Shown: positions 28,801 to 37,111 of the stretch, one piece after another
How the letters are laid out: each line of letters starts with the position of its first letter
How positions within the stretch are numbered: position 1 is the first letter of the stretch
Assembly: GCA_030374805.1 (NCBI GenBank)
Contig: JARGSG010000121.1
Location: forward strand, 62,001-126,000
Source of the DNA: Gracilaria gracilis
Lineage: Eukaryota > Rhodophyta > Florideophyceae > Gracilariales > Gracilariaceae
DNA: 64,000 nucleotides
Direction: 5' to 3'
Notes under the pieces: model-generated
Database searches by the model: none
What the model saw: only the letters and a program-made list of their open reading frames with translations
Told to the model about the DNA's origin: nothing
Position numbers and translations under genes: made by a program

Positions 28801-28992
28801 GTAGAAGACAACGTAGGCTAGAGGGAAGAACGTCCATATGAGATTTCGGTACCCTGCGACTCGAGTCCTTCTCACGCTGATCCATTTGGAGCTTATGAAG
28901 TCGGTGGATGCAATGGCAGTCCACGGAAGAAATGCAGCAATATACGCTGATACGACGAACCAAAAGGAGTTTGCAAGGGTCTCAAAGTCCAT
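22861..28992 (-). CDS. giant membrane-anchored Sel1-repeat protein, unit B
   Basis: 2043 aa, ATG at 28992, one exon. Hydrophobic spans: about 10-29, 49-67, 76-97 and a longer one near 195-226, so the N-terminus is membrane-embedded. Residues about 230-1215 are large, soluble-looking and unrecognised. Residues about 1218-1900 are 18 Sel1/TPR-like repeats of 38 aa (consensus A..LA.LL..GA.GV..DA.RAV.L.E.AI..) plus one degenerate unit; the first nine alternate between two subtypes. The tail is Ser-rich (GSSHSSDAAGSS). Sel1 arrays are protein-protein scaffolds. The paralogue at 37112-43306 is alike at both ends but differs at many residues between about 425 and 905. Function unknown; a receptor or recognition role is speculation. 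Confidence 0.88.
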   Translation of the reverse strand: MDFETLANSFWFVVSAYIAAFLPWTAIASTDFISSKWISVRRTRVAGYRNLIWTFFPLAYVVFYAVVQGKAKEYTEMCAAAVAAVFAALIGIRTIWGLWQLHLFHSWSCRSIDALRAVGVEYSLLRLQRRRKGGGLNGTRMKSEDIADEILVSEKIIDNQISHGDVQCFIKFGNITLLKSGDSDPLPTLGNRALQSSQDVLLALLDPLYILIPWLLIPTAIAVEFVLVVVGRRKPNKLSMVPKEPVEVWVHWASAFAAQGLQKWMADFEVAVDPEIAPEFVRKRAVEQFHARGKHFGAQLLASAALQLWTEDGNMHGMSPMLWDGWKKDSHMSDGLVVKQELFQEAIRAGKCLPFGAPQPRSLDLRNTKVHHSYYSYDAYQDVLGEFVSDLPVRSCFVKEMRKFDVNMFEWLTILLHLGYCAVENGRRRNRQRDDSHEVGADVVESTSHERDASTNDDRDTFRGAEATKNLRSQLGLTRDKVLVPQSGVLSEGEGPLRILPILRDVSSAVSENNRLVTKAGQLIDVWLSLVCGDQIWFLVEKLNDNWKEICFGRAGTNTETCGDHKNWDLREAHKQLERRRLERRFAHDHGRRYHYLDQYVTFMGYRMESVRTVLGRWLDFAGGKSVDDLLIAATTGRMKHTRIEIKLSDWICLLLKDVNRLEILGRRGVQCRLVWEFQNNLETMLFSIHGPIEAVEAEKMGLAAMMLLLLSFPGLRVEILQQEDQSCKESNRDWIAIDMNSLGCAGMDCREWQCTRTDKNGKPKETIHSNFRVCMIVHVMCGPQDVSLKIDMDGSGKCTLTLLQKGEGKLEWKWWRDAFSGRLDGFKEWQEDLGISPITLNTTKMENDGLSFKAMDTAWDTEVRVWAEWPPFRPQFGRFELETREFLKQPITVGHKNVADNTTGFTFGRLPLQAIQPVSYAEAHERTLRDSCLLVQESLKISGPEKVKDGGLVWKLGSASMMVENIPQIRGEYEESHRLMLHKFDALHSEKAESLKECMKILCAQFDVEGNVLEAIELLQSFIGTILSSSSLVVKKEREAEVEEVILPVCEELIRWYFNSERQIECLLPVLEICLGIDPVKYYNQVLRLKQRMLSFCVDIDSELYMLRHIAVAMQLIEERKAKARTAKGCEREESSPLSRGLENGFSRENYRTCVSTLNLIIRVGWNEVVGEPKDELFTEANPLQFVSIVDWVFRRQTCSEHLNSPSRDSRRMKTWTDALTNLAFFLRHGGEGVPADALRAVELCEQAIQEGGDPDATVLLASLLKKGVDGVQADAGRAVMLLEQAIQEHNDTNAMISLALLLESGAEGVPADALRAVELYEQVIQEGGDPNAMVLLASLLRKGADGVQADAGRAVMLLEQAIREHNDTNAMHHLALLLESGAEGVPADALRAVELCEQAIQEEGDPNAMVFLASLLEKGADGVQADAGRAVMLLEQAIQEGNNTAAMGNLALLLKSGAEGVPEDGLRAVELCEQAIQEGGDPNAMVFLASLLENGADGVQADARRTVLLLEQAIREHSDTNAMKSLALLLESGAEGVPADALRAVGLYERAIQEGSNTDAMSNLGELLESGKVPVDTHRAIALYERAIREGEDVYAMKRLGKLLENGAEGVSSDVRRSMRLYKRAIRQGNHAPAMVSLAGLLTKGAEGIPPDPGRAVGLYERAIREGHSEAARNNLGVLLVNGADGVVRNAKRAVKLFEGLIRETNSMNAIYNLGFVLKDGAEGVAKDSQRAAQLFEEAIREGNDLNAMYGLASILEEGAEGVDCDTPRAFRLYERAVEEGAHAPSMNKMGLLLQNGAEGVAQDAPRAKELFERAIQERNLPTTKVYLGDLLKYGAEGVAPNLVGAANLYESAIREDNFAPAKTRLGMVLEDGADGVAQNKQRAVELYEEAIEQGNVRAMYRLSEFQLKNWSGEVVDLHRVLMLLKKAMDSKIKVELVFSISTGVIMRAPEVGMDVESAKELMQRAMRAGTMTQHVSNLQHAWEGFRHGRYGLGEDRELAEEIERYAEQCGMELLAQGTESGGSSHSSDAAGSSWSSDSQQ

Positions 28993-30139
28993 TTGTGTGC
29001 TTCGTGTACTGAGCTGGAAGTGGTACGATCAAAGGTGAGACACGAGAGGAGTTGTGGTGGATATTGGAAAGCCGAAACGAAATCAGTTATCTTCTTGAAG
29101 AAAGGCCGTTGGTGAATGACAACGGGGCTTCTACCAACGTGTTGTGAACAGCTCTGCAGTTTGTGGAGAAGTGCCATGGAGCTGACTTTATGCTATGGCG
29201 GCCTCTAACAGGTAGATAACCAATGAAGGGGAAATGTCCCGATTTCGGGATCAGTACCTCAACACTAGCTTCTCCTCCGCAGCTTGATCTTGTTTTGTCG
29301 TTGCCGAAGGGCAGAGCATAGTGAGGTATAGATTCATCTGAAGAAGAGATACATTATACGCGAAGCCTGTGGAGCTTGAAAGAGAGAATAGAAGTGGTGT
29401 TCCTTGTAGCAAGATCTGGACATATGGTCAGTCGAAGGATGCGCGAAGCCGTTTGGGGAGAATGGATCTTGGATCTCGAGAGGAACCAGAATCGCAAAGA
29501 TGTACGAAAGGTGCTCGGAGATACGTGTAAAAAATGCTTTGCTGCCGACGAGTCGTACACTTCCTTGCTGTGTAACAGCCATGTACTCGACGTCGAGCCG
29601 GTTACAGCTCGTCACAGTTGCACACGTTTCCTCCTTTGTTCCCCTTAGGGTCGATTTTCAAGTTTGGGAAAGGCAGGGATTTGAAGTACAAGCGCGTGCT
29701 TTACTTCGTGACTCACACAAATGCTCTGCCAAGTTCAACTAGACGTCGCTGTTCCCACCCCCAAATAACAGCTCTAGAACGCTTTTTGATCTGTAGCTTC
29801 ATTGCAATTCCTGCCAAAAAGCACCCTGGTAGGCCGAGAACGTTTGTCATTATCAGCTGTAGATAGCTCAGTCTTCAAGACGAAATTTCGTCCTACGGAG
29901 ATGTATGAATTCAGAACCTAGGCTCTGTTTCATAACAATGCCACTTACGATATGTCAAAAGCTTTCTCCGCAACACAGAGTTGTGCAGACAACCATCGAG
30001 TTATATCTCGAAAACCAGAGCTATCTTTCGGTAGTTATTTTCAGATAAACCGAATTCTAGTATTTGAATTACATTACGACGCCTTGCCATATATGACTGC
30101 AAATCAGTCATTGGTTTATCAATTCATTGCTATTAATTA
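28993..30139. other. 5' flank of Sel1 gene B
   Basis: About 1.15 kb, nearly identical at 43307-44453 in unit C. It should contain the Sel1 gene promoter. A 75-codon ATG ORF (29424-29648, plus) and an overlapping minus-strand frame exist but show no domain or codon signal; I do not call them genes. No clear TATA box near the Sel1 start. Confidence 0.5.
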
Positions 30140-30511
30140 TTATCTCGAAAACTGACGAGAAAGAGATATATACCGAGGAAGATCTTTGATATATCGGTAC
30201 CGGTTGAGCAAACTGTTATCCGCGATTCCCGTGCTGCCCATCGCTTCTGAAGTTGGTTCTAAATATGAATGAAAAGGCGTGAACGATTTGCACTGGCATT
30301 GAAACACGTTGCCAATTAGTTGGTTGCACAACTCTTTAGTATTCTGACTGCCGTCCACAGCAGCGTACTGATGGTATCGGTGGCATTTGAGAAAGGCATG
30401 GAAATCAAAGCAAAGATGGTTTTGAGCAGCTCCGTTCGCGTGCCCACGTCGAAGATGGACAAGGGTTAGAAGATTAATTACAGGGAGTTGCAGTACAAAT
30501 TGCTCGAACAT
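30140..30511 (-). CDS. hypothetical Cys/His-containing protein, unit B (weak)
   Basis: 123-aa ATG ORF, conserved in unit C (44454-44825) and broken in unit A by small indels and the copia junction. The middle contains several Cys and His (FLKCHRYHQY, ELCNQLIGNVFQCQCKSF). It lies downstream of, and on the same strand as, the secreted-protein gene and could be part of its 3' untranslated region. No family recognised. Confidence 0.25.
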   Translation of the reverse strand: MFEQFVLQLPVINLLTLVHLRRGHANGAAQNHLCFDFHAFLKCHRYHQYAAVDGSQNTKELCNQLIGNVFQCQCKSFTPFHSYLEPTSEAMGSTGIADNSLLNRYRYIKDLPRYISLSRQFSR

Positions 30512-30647
30512 CAGAAATGGCCTGAGAACAAAGTTGGTTACTTTAATTAACGAAACGATGATGAACTAGACGGGGATAGAAGAAGCAAGAGATATATCAA
30601 GATGGGACAACCAAAGCCCGTGAGTGCGCTCTAGTTTATACTGGATT

Positions 30648-31001
30648 CTAATCTGATCTGTTGCGCCTCGCGCGACGTTCTCTACGCGACATGCTGGTTC
30701 TTCTGGCGCGTCCCCTAGTAGCTATGGAAAAGATGATCTCACATGCATCCGGGTGGTCCAGACACAAGCTGGCCACTTTTTCAGCACCGTGCCAAATTTG
30801 TTTGAAGGCATCCTCCAGATCGTCGCCAAAACCATCAAGTGCATTTGTAACGTTGTCACCAATTGCATCCATTTCAAGGCCTAAGAAGGCCCTTTCTGAG
30901 AGGGGAAATCCAGAGCGAGCGTGGTTGTCGGGGGGAACTGAGGCAATGGCAGCGGCGATGGACGCAATGAATGCCAGGAGGATGAAGATGAGGCGGTTCA
31001 T
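30648..31001 (-). CDS. small secreted protein, unit B
   Basis: 117 aa. Residues 1-21 form a classic signal peptide (MNRLIFILLAFIASIAAAIAS). The mature part is acidic and helical (MDAIGDNVTNALDGFGDDLEDAFKQ), has two cysteines (CLDHPDACEI) that could form one disulfide, and ends in a strongly basic tail (RARRTSMSRRERRARRNR). The copy in unit C encodes the same 117-aa product; unit A has a frameshifted copy. Divergent from the plus-strand ORFs that follow. Function unknown. The opposite strand is also open (165 codons), but the signal peptide and ATG favour this strand. Confidence 0.6.
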   Translation of the reverse strand: MNRLIFILLAFIASIAAAIASVPPDNHARSGFPLSERAFLGLEMDAIGDNVTNALDGFGDDLEDAFKQIWHGAEKVASLCLDHPDACEIIFSIATRGRARRTSMSRRERRARRNRSD

Positions 31002-31115
31002 GGGTCGTGTGGCGGTTGAAAGACGTAGGGGAAGCAGTGGAAGGTTCTCTTTTTTCTGTGCAAATGGGAGTGGCAGGTGGGGGTTGGGGACTATAATGAG
31101 GGTGTTTGCGCTTTT

Positions 31116-31433
31116 ATGGACGGTTTGGGCTATGGCTCAGAATATCTTGAGTCGCTGAAGAAGAATGCGGATGGCATCGTCGTTGGCACTTACAATGTCC
31201 AGCAGTGTGATGGTAGCGTCGGCATTCGAGGTAACGTGTGGCATGGCGCACGCCCACGTGCACACGTCTTACAACATGAACGCAACGACATCCCATCTCA
31301 AGGAAACATCGACCCTCATTCGCTAGCTAGGCCACGAGCAAGCATTTCTGTCAAGCGAACAACTTTTGCGATCTTGTTACCTCTTCTTGTCATGAAGGGC
31401 ATGGACCCTAATGGAAGCGTTCAACAAGGCTAA
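31116..31433 (+). CDS. hypothetical protein, unit B (weak)
   Basis: About 106 codons from ATG 31116. In the overlapping frame just upstream a 20-codon signal-peptide-like reading (MRVFALLWTVWAMAQ...) begins but stops at once. Unit A's version is longer because it lacks one T. No recognised domain; coding status doubtful. Confidence 0.2.
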   Translation: MDGLGYGSEYLESLKKNADGIVVGTYNVQQCDGSVGIRGNVWHGARPRAHVLQHERNDIPSQGNIDPHSLARPRASISVKRTTFAILLPLLVMKGMDPNGSVQQG

Positions 31434-31746
31434 ACCACTGAGGTTTGTGATGTCAATTGACTTGTTTGCCACATCTCCCGTGCAGCAGTTGAAGGGCAAC
31501 GTTCAAATTGGACGCGCCACCGAAGCGATTGTATTCTGAATGACATTGTTGACATGGCGCGGTTGGGCCAGCCCGCCGCCTTGTCCAAGGGCCAACTATC
31601 GGTACAACACGCCGTGAGACGGTGAACACTGGCTGCGCCGACGGTTTCACGCACAGCACAGCAAAAAAGCACAGCACCGCCGAACGTGCAGGCTACGCTC
31701 CTACGCCTCTCGCACGGTGTGCAACCGCGGGAGGTGGCTGTTCGCC

Positions 31747-32193
31747 ATGGACCTGATGCTGCTTGTGTTAGCTATCGCCAGCGTGCTGTCGTTCACCGTG
31801 CTTCCGTTTACATGGGCTGCGAGCGTGTTCCTTGCACTGCTGGTGCTTCGCGCCGCCGAACGCGCCACCAACGAGGGCGCGTCTCAGCGAGCGGATTCAC
31901 CGCAACGCCTTGAACTCGGCAAAATTGTATGCAGGGGCGTGTGCGTGTGTGCTCGGGTTGGTTCGCTGACTGTGGTAGCCTTCACTCTGGTGTGGGTATA
32001 CGCCTGTCTGTTTCGCTGCTGCGGACTACTCGGTGTGCGCATGGAGGACAGACTGAGGAAGGAATTGCTGCGGGCTTATGGCGGCTTGGGAGCTCTGACT
32101 GTGGCCGTGGTGTACGTGCCGTTGATTGCGGTGGCTTTGATGACGGCGTGGGTGGCGGTTAAGATGGGACTGGGCGCAAATCGCAGTGACTGA
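31747..32193 (+). CDS. multi-pass membrane protein, unit B
   Basis: 149 aa from ATG 31747, which is ACG in unit A. Spans read as two adjacent hydrophobic helices at the N-terminus (MDLMLLVLAIASVLSFTVL and FTWAASVFLALLVL), one near residues 74-93 and one near 116-140, with a charged loop MEDRLRKELLRAY. The copy at 46061-46507 encodes the same protein. Upstream, an ORF start shared with unit A (ATG 31554) is out of frame here. No family recognised. Confidence 0.45.
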   Translation: MDLMLLVLAIASVLSFTVLPFTWAASVFLALLVLRAAERATNEGASQRADSPQRLELGKIVCRGVCVCARVGSLTVVAFTLVWVYACLFRCCGLLGVRMEDRLRKELLRAYGGLGALTVAVVYVPLIAVALMTAWVAVKMGLGANRSD

Positions 32194-32986
32194 CAGCGAT
32201 GTGGAGCAGGTGAGGCGCGAGATGGATGGTGAGGTACTCCGTGGCGTTTGGACTGTGTAGCATGGCCACGCCAATGGCGCTGTTGTGCATGTGGGCGGCG
32301 GCGGCGGCTGTTTTGCCGTGGTGATCATCTTCCAACCGGGCCCGTTTGCTTGCGGCGTTCTATGCCATAGCTACAGCGGAGCGCGAAGTGTGCGAGCGCA
32401 GGCGGGCAGTATGGCTCGCGAGCGCGAATTATTCTGCAGCTCAAACTGTTGGTGACGATTCACGCACGTGTCGGTTGGGCACACTGCAAGCGTCATGGGG
32501 GCGCAAGCCGAGGCGCGTCGCAGCCGCCCCCCGGAAGGGTTACGTTCGCCCGGGGAACTGTAATACTGTAAATCCACCCGGGGTACAGTAAGGCCTAAAT
32601 TACACCTGGTGGATATACACAAAGTGTTACATCCATCCGGGCGACTGTAACCGTACCCACCCACACTCCCCCCCTTCCCCGTGTTGCGCATTAGCGACAA
32701 ACGGCAAATGGCAGGCGAGTGAAGGCACAAAGTCTCGGCGTAGAGCGCTGGTGAGGCAAGCAACGAAAACGTTGTGCGAGCCGGCGCGTGCAACAGCCGC
32801 GGCGCACCACTGGAAAGCACCGGCGCCGCCAATGTGAGCCGGCCCAGCCGAGCCGAACTCAACAAAACGTGCCATGTCGCGGCGCGCGCAAGTCAGCCTG
32901 CGCGCGCCCCTGCCGCCGCGGGCCGTTGCCGGCGCCGTTCGGGCGCACACGCCATACGTTGCATCCCGTCGCGCCTGCCCCACCCC
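32194..32986. other. GC-rich inter-ORF region, unit B
   Basis: Equivalent of 5793-6549. Open frames on both strands overlap because of GC content; none has independent support. Compared with unit A it contains a short GC-rich replacement near 32524-32540. Confidence 0.5.
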
Positions 32987-33253
32987 ATGACGCAGTTCCT
33001 CTCCGCACTGCTGCCGCTGCTGTCGGCGGCCGCAGCGCCGTCGCTCGCGCGCGTGCAGGCGCCCCGTGGGCGCGGGCGCGCAGTTTCTGCAGCCGCTGCC
33101 GCCGCCACCGGGGCCCATCAACGCCAACACGCTGCTGCGCGGCAGGACGCCGCGCTCGCCCCTGTTAGGCGCCGCCGCAAACGCTTCATCTACCCTTGGG
33201 TACATCCCGTTCTACTCGTAGGGCGGCTAATGAGCGCGCGGTATTGTATGTAA
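32987..33253 (+). CDS. hypothetical small protein with signal-like N-terminus, unit B
   Basis: Counterpart of 6550-6837 with the same signal-like start. A one-base loss near 33235 changes the last residues and shortens it to 88 aa. AATAAA follows the stop. Same caution about GC-driven open frames. Confidence 0.28.
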   Translation: MTQFLSALLPLLSAAAAPSLARVQAPRGRGRAVSAAAAAATGAHQRQHAAARQDAALAPVRRRRKRFIYPWVHPVLLVGRLMSARYCM

Positions 33254-34136
33254 TTGAATTCGTTGCTCAATAAATTCAAAATAATTTACTACGTTATTGT
33301 CAGAGCTTTGCGAAGCAAGCTTCTGAAAGGAAAAAACGGCAAAGCTCCAGCGCAAAAAAAGATAGTAGGATAGGAGTTTGTTTTTAAAAAAGTTACCTTC
33401 AATAATTGAAATTATTTCAAACAGGTTTTCAACTACTGAAGAAGGAACAATTATACGAACACAGATAATACGACCAACTGCGAAAGGCTTTTTTTTATTA
33501 AACTTAACTCTTCGGAGAAAACCAATACGTTGCATGTTCCAGTAAAAACAAATACAGGGTAGTGCAAACGTCTTTTGAAAACGTTTCTAACATTCACTAT
33601 TCCGCGTCCGTCCGCAGCCAGAACAAGTTGCAAGATAAGAACAAATGGTCTCTCCAATCATATGTGAGAATATTGCCCAATACTTAGGGCGGTTTCTTTC
33701 CTGGGGAGGTGATTAGTTGTAGGACTGACTGGTTGAACGAGTCACATCTTCACAGTCTCTCGTGACGCCAGTGCCGAAGAGGCCTACTGTCCCTCCTACG
33801 CAATAGAAACAAAATAGAACTATCACCTCATGAGTACTTCAAATATTAATTTGCAGGGTGAAATGATGGTTAAGAAAATAGCAAACCACTATCGCGGGGA
33901 AGCAACACACGAGGGCAAGCCAAGCAGTGGTCCCCCTGGCGCAAGAGCTGGATGCTGCGTGTTCTTCTGTCCAGGGAAAACCGCAGGCCGCTTAAGGAAC
34001 GAATAAGTTGCGAAGAATCGCAGGTTCCCTTCAAAAGAGGTTGGGAGCATCTGCTCAAAAGACACCCACGATTCAAGGATTCAAACACAGAGTAGGTCAC
34101 CAACGATTCAAAGATTAAAACACAGCGTAGTTGGTA
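33254..34136. other. AT-rich intergenic tail of unit B
   Basis: Counterpart of 6838-7804 up to the pogo insertion. No gene supported. A minus-strand frame over 33870-34160 is shared with the other units but varies by indels and extends into the transposon, so it is not a conserved protein. Confidence 0.55.
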
Positions 34137-36355
34137 TATGTCCGAACCATAAATCGACAAGGCACGAGACTTTTTGGACTCAACGTCAACAAACTGGCTC
34201 TAACTCCGCATCAGATCGCACAAACGGCTCCAAACCAGCGTCGTTGAAAAGCTGAAAGCTCTTTTATTCCTCGTTTTGAAGGAGAACGAGAGATTAAGAT
34301 TATAGGTGACGCAACACCAACAACAAGAAACCCCTTTGTAGGTCTCAAAAACAAACTTCACTCAAATTGAAAAATAAATGTGCGCCTTTTGGCGCACGTG
34401 AACGTTGCAAGTACTCAACACTTCCAATGTATCGCAGAAACACTTTGGTGTCGTTACAGGCCGAACAAGCCAACACAACGAGCCGTCGAACGACGGAGTT
34501 CCCTCCGCGCTTTGCGCGTTTGCGCAAGTCGACTGCGCTTGATTGCGCACGCTGGCGCCAAATCCACCAGGCGCCGAATGTCGGCCTTGGGCTCTTTATA
34601 TTCCATAGCAAGCACACGAGCGTTTGCGTCCCTTTGCTTCTGCAGCGGAGCTGCTGCTTGCTGACGCAGCGCTTAAACCACCGCATCCGAAGTGAGGTGG
34701 GCTCCAGCAGTTGTGTTCACCCTAATATGTCCCTCTTTTTTCACTAATGCATCGCGCAGTAAGGTACGTTGATGTTTTTCAAATTCTTTAAGCAATTCTT
34801 TCACCGTGACGCGACTGAAACGCTCTTCACGCTCGCCAATCATGTACGGAACCATAGGAGCTATATTGGGAGTCAGTAGCTCCATATCCCATATTCCAGT
34901 TTTATGGAATCCAGATCGAATGTTTGGGGCGGTGTGTGAGCTGAAGTATGCATTTGAATTGCACTGTCCCACATCGAAAGCGTTCAACTTTTGCTTCTGT
35001 CGCGCGGCTCTATGAAGCTCGCTTTGGAAATGCGATTTGTAAGACGTGAAAACTGTCTTATCCAGTGGCTGCGTGACATGAGAAGATTGGGCTGGCAAAG
35101 CGATTACAATCACATTGCTGTCTGCAAACAACTTCAGGGTTCTATACTGGACATGCGATCCATACCCATCAAGCAGAAGTAACAAACACTGCCCGTTACG
35201 GCGGAGGTGTGCTGTCTCCTCGAGGAACCCAGTTGCCCACTGGAAGACAATGTCGCTGTCTGCGCCCGGCCGGTTGCGATGGAACAGGTAACAAGGAGGC
35301 AGAACGGAGTGCAAAGATTGAATCTGGCCACGGACCCGACGATAATGCGCAACTGTGCCAGGAAAGACAATTGCCGGTTTATACGCCACTCCGCTAGCCG
35401 ATACAATATACATGACAGTAACACGGTCCATGTTACATTTTGTGCAGAGTGCTTTTTGCAACAGTTTGGTTCCCGGAGCTCCAATTTCTTTTCGAAGAGA
35501 ACGTCCCTTCATTTTGTCGAACGACGACCGAGATTGGTCTGTGTTGAATATGAGCTCCGGATCTTTGATGTGGTACCGGTTTATGGCTGCTTGAACACGT
35601 GCAATATGTTCCCTCAAGTTCTCGGAGGTGACGGCTTTTACCCTTTTGTCCTCCATAAGTTCGACATGTTGTGCTTTCAAGTCGTTGCGGCGAAGAAAGC
35701 CTTTCACCCAATTCAATGACGGGCGATTGTTTGGAAAGAGCTTGCGATTGTTTTGGACTTCTGGCGGCAATAAGGACACGAACTCATGGACAAGATCTCT
35801 AATTCCATTCCTCGTTAGCGAAGTTTTGTTATCAGCGTAGTATAAAACGCTCTTCACGATCACTTCTTCTTCCTCCGCTGTTAAAATGGTTGGCCTTCCG
35901 TTCTTGCGAGGGGGCACATGAATGTCTTCCGGTGTTACTGGTTGAGATTCAGGGAGTGCTTGAGACCAAGATGCGTACGCTCTGCGGAGAACTCCTACAC
36001 CTACGGCGTGGTTCGGAGACAACCCAATCCACGACGAGCAGCTTTGTAGTCGATCAAAAATTGCCGTCTGGAGAATGGCGTACTTGGACTCCATCGCGGT
36101 TCGGTTGATTTGTTTTGGTCATGGTGGCTGTGTACGCAAAGATTGTGGGGTCATGGGGATATAGCTGGAAAGCAGAAAGCGCGGGCTTTTCTAATTCTTG
36201 TTTACATGAGGTATTGCTACACTAGTTGGGGAAGAGAGGGAGATACAATGCTTGAAGTCGCTCTGATTGTCGAGGTTGACGGTGAAATTCTGGAAAAAAG
36301 GACAAGGACAGCAATGTCGATTTTGGGGTTTTTGTCGATTTATGGTTCGGACGGA
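34137..36355 (-). mobile_element. pogo/Tc1-mariner superfamily transposon, complete
   Basis: 2219 bp between TA dinucleotides (34135-34136 and 36356-36357). The empty site reads GGTACTTGCG in unit C (near 48448). The terminal inverted repeats share GTCCGAACCATAAATCGACAA (left 34140, right mirrored near 36333-36352), with two mismatches in the outermost four bases. A single uninterrupted transposase gene lies inside. No LTR, no poly-A. The left 500 bp outside the gene is non-coding. Confidence 0.92.
34673..36094 (-). CDS. pogo-like DDE transposase with CENP-B-type HTH
   Basis: 473 aa from ATG 36094. N-terminal region (about 1-165): helix-turn-helix and CENP-B-like DNA-binding (NGRPTILTAEEEEVIV ... 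RPSLNWVKGFLRRN). DDE_1 catalytic domain (about 180-400): acidic residues in IFNTDQSRSSF, LLLLLDGYGSHV and QPLDKTVF. The usual E after the first D is Q here (NTDQ instead of NMDE), although D itself is kept. The C-terminus is basic and helical. No stops or shifts, so this copy could be active. Confidence 0.9.
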   Translation of the reverse strand: MESKYAILQTAIFDRLQSCSSWIGLSPNHAVGVGVLRRAYASWSQALPESQPVTPEDIHVPPRKNGRPTILTAEEEEVIVKSVLYYADNKTSLTRNGIRDLVHEFVSLLPPEVQNNRKLFPNNRPSLNWVKGFLRRNDLKAQHVELMEDKRVKAVTSENLREHIARVQAAINRYHIKDPELIFNTDQSRSSFDKMKGRSLRKEIGAPGTKLLQKALCTKCNMDRVTVMYIVSASGVAYKPAIVFPGTVAHYRRVRGQIQSLHSVLPPCYLFHRNRPGADSDIVFQWATGFLEETAHLRRNGQCLLLLLDGYGSHVQYRTLKLFADSNVIVIALPAQSSHVTQPLDKTVFTSYKSHFQSELHRAARQKQKLNAFDVGQCNSNAYFSSHTAPNIRSGFHKTGIWDMELLTPNIAPMVPYMIGEREERFSRVTVKELLKEFEKHQRTLLRDALVKKEGHIRVNTTAGAHLTSDAVV

Positions 36356-37111
36356 TACTTGCCACATCCCGACTACGGTCATGTGCCACTTTGGTACATT
36401 CAAAAATTCGTCCAGCTCCCGGCATGATCCAATAAACGATCATTCTGAGGTGCCAAGTAGTTATTTTTCATTTATTGACGCAATTAATGTAGTTTGGTAT
36501 CAATGGTAAAGAAGAGTGGCGCTCATGATTTCGACTGCATTGAATTGGATGTGTACCACAGATAATCTGCAGATAAGCCCACGCAATGTTGGTTTTCTCC
36601 CTTGAATTTTAATTTGTTGGCGTGATAATGATCTAATGAAGGGGCCATATCCAAAAAGGGCCAAAACTGCGCCGTGTGGCAAGGCGCATTGTTTTAAATT
36701 CTTTATTGCGCCGTTATACTTTCTGTCAAGGAAGAGAGGGTGAGCTAAATATAAGCGGTACATTTCAAGGGTGTACCAAAAGGCCAGATTGAACCGCCAA
36801 AAAGCAGCGTGTTGCTGCTTTGAAATATGTTTTGATTTGAGAAAACAAGTCGATTAGCTCTACATTAGCTCAGCTCGTTTGTTAGTAGGGGCTTTGCTAA
36901 ACTGTAAACCACCTTTGTAATGTAAATATTACTGTGTCCCATTTTAATCTTCAAACGGCATCCGCTTCCTCGTCGCTGCACCGACTCAAAATACGCAACG
37001 TAGCCACGTCGTCCATCAATGAGCGCTGGACAGCGTTGCTCGTTGTCCACGCAAACCTGGGCCACTTACTGTTGGCTGTCTGAGCTCCAGCTTGAGCCAG
37101 CTGCATCGCTG
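36356..37111. other. B/C unit junction and 3' flank of Sel1 gene C
   Basis: Same sequence as 22290-22860 with minor changes. No gene. The stem-loops AAAGCAGC/GCTGCTTT (36801-36821) and GGCGCA/TGCGCC are present. The GCTCCCGGCATG landmark at 36415 marks the start of unit C. Confidence 0.6.

Larger units (their letters stand above)
22217..36414. repeat. tandem unit B (about 12 kb plus pogo insertion)
   Basis: Delimited by the recurring junction landmark GCTCCCGGCATG at 22217, 36415 and 48508. Subtracting the 2.2-kb pogo element and its duplicated TA, the unit is about 11.98 kb; unit C is 12.09 kb. The 0.11-kb difference matches one extra 114-bp Sel1 repeat in C. Gene order and orientation are the same in B and C. 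Confidence 0.92.

Noticed and set aside
29334..29648. Opposed ORFs of about 90 aa upstream of the Sel1 genes
   Set aside because: No ATG near the start of the plus frame, no domains, and conservation equals that of the surrounding duplicated DNA.
30661..31158. 165-aa plus-strand ORF opposite the secreted-protein gene
   Set aside because: Antisense shadow; the minus strand has an ATG and a clear signal peptide.
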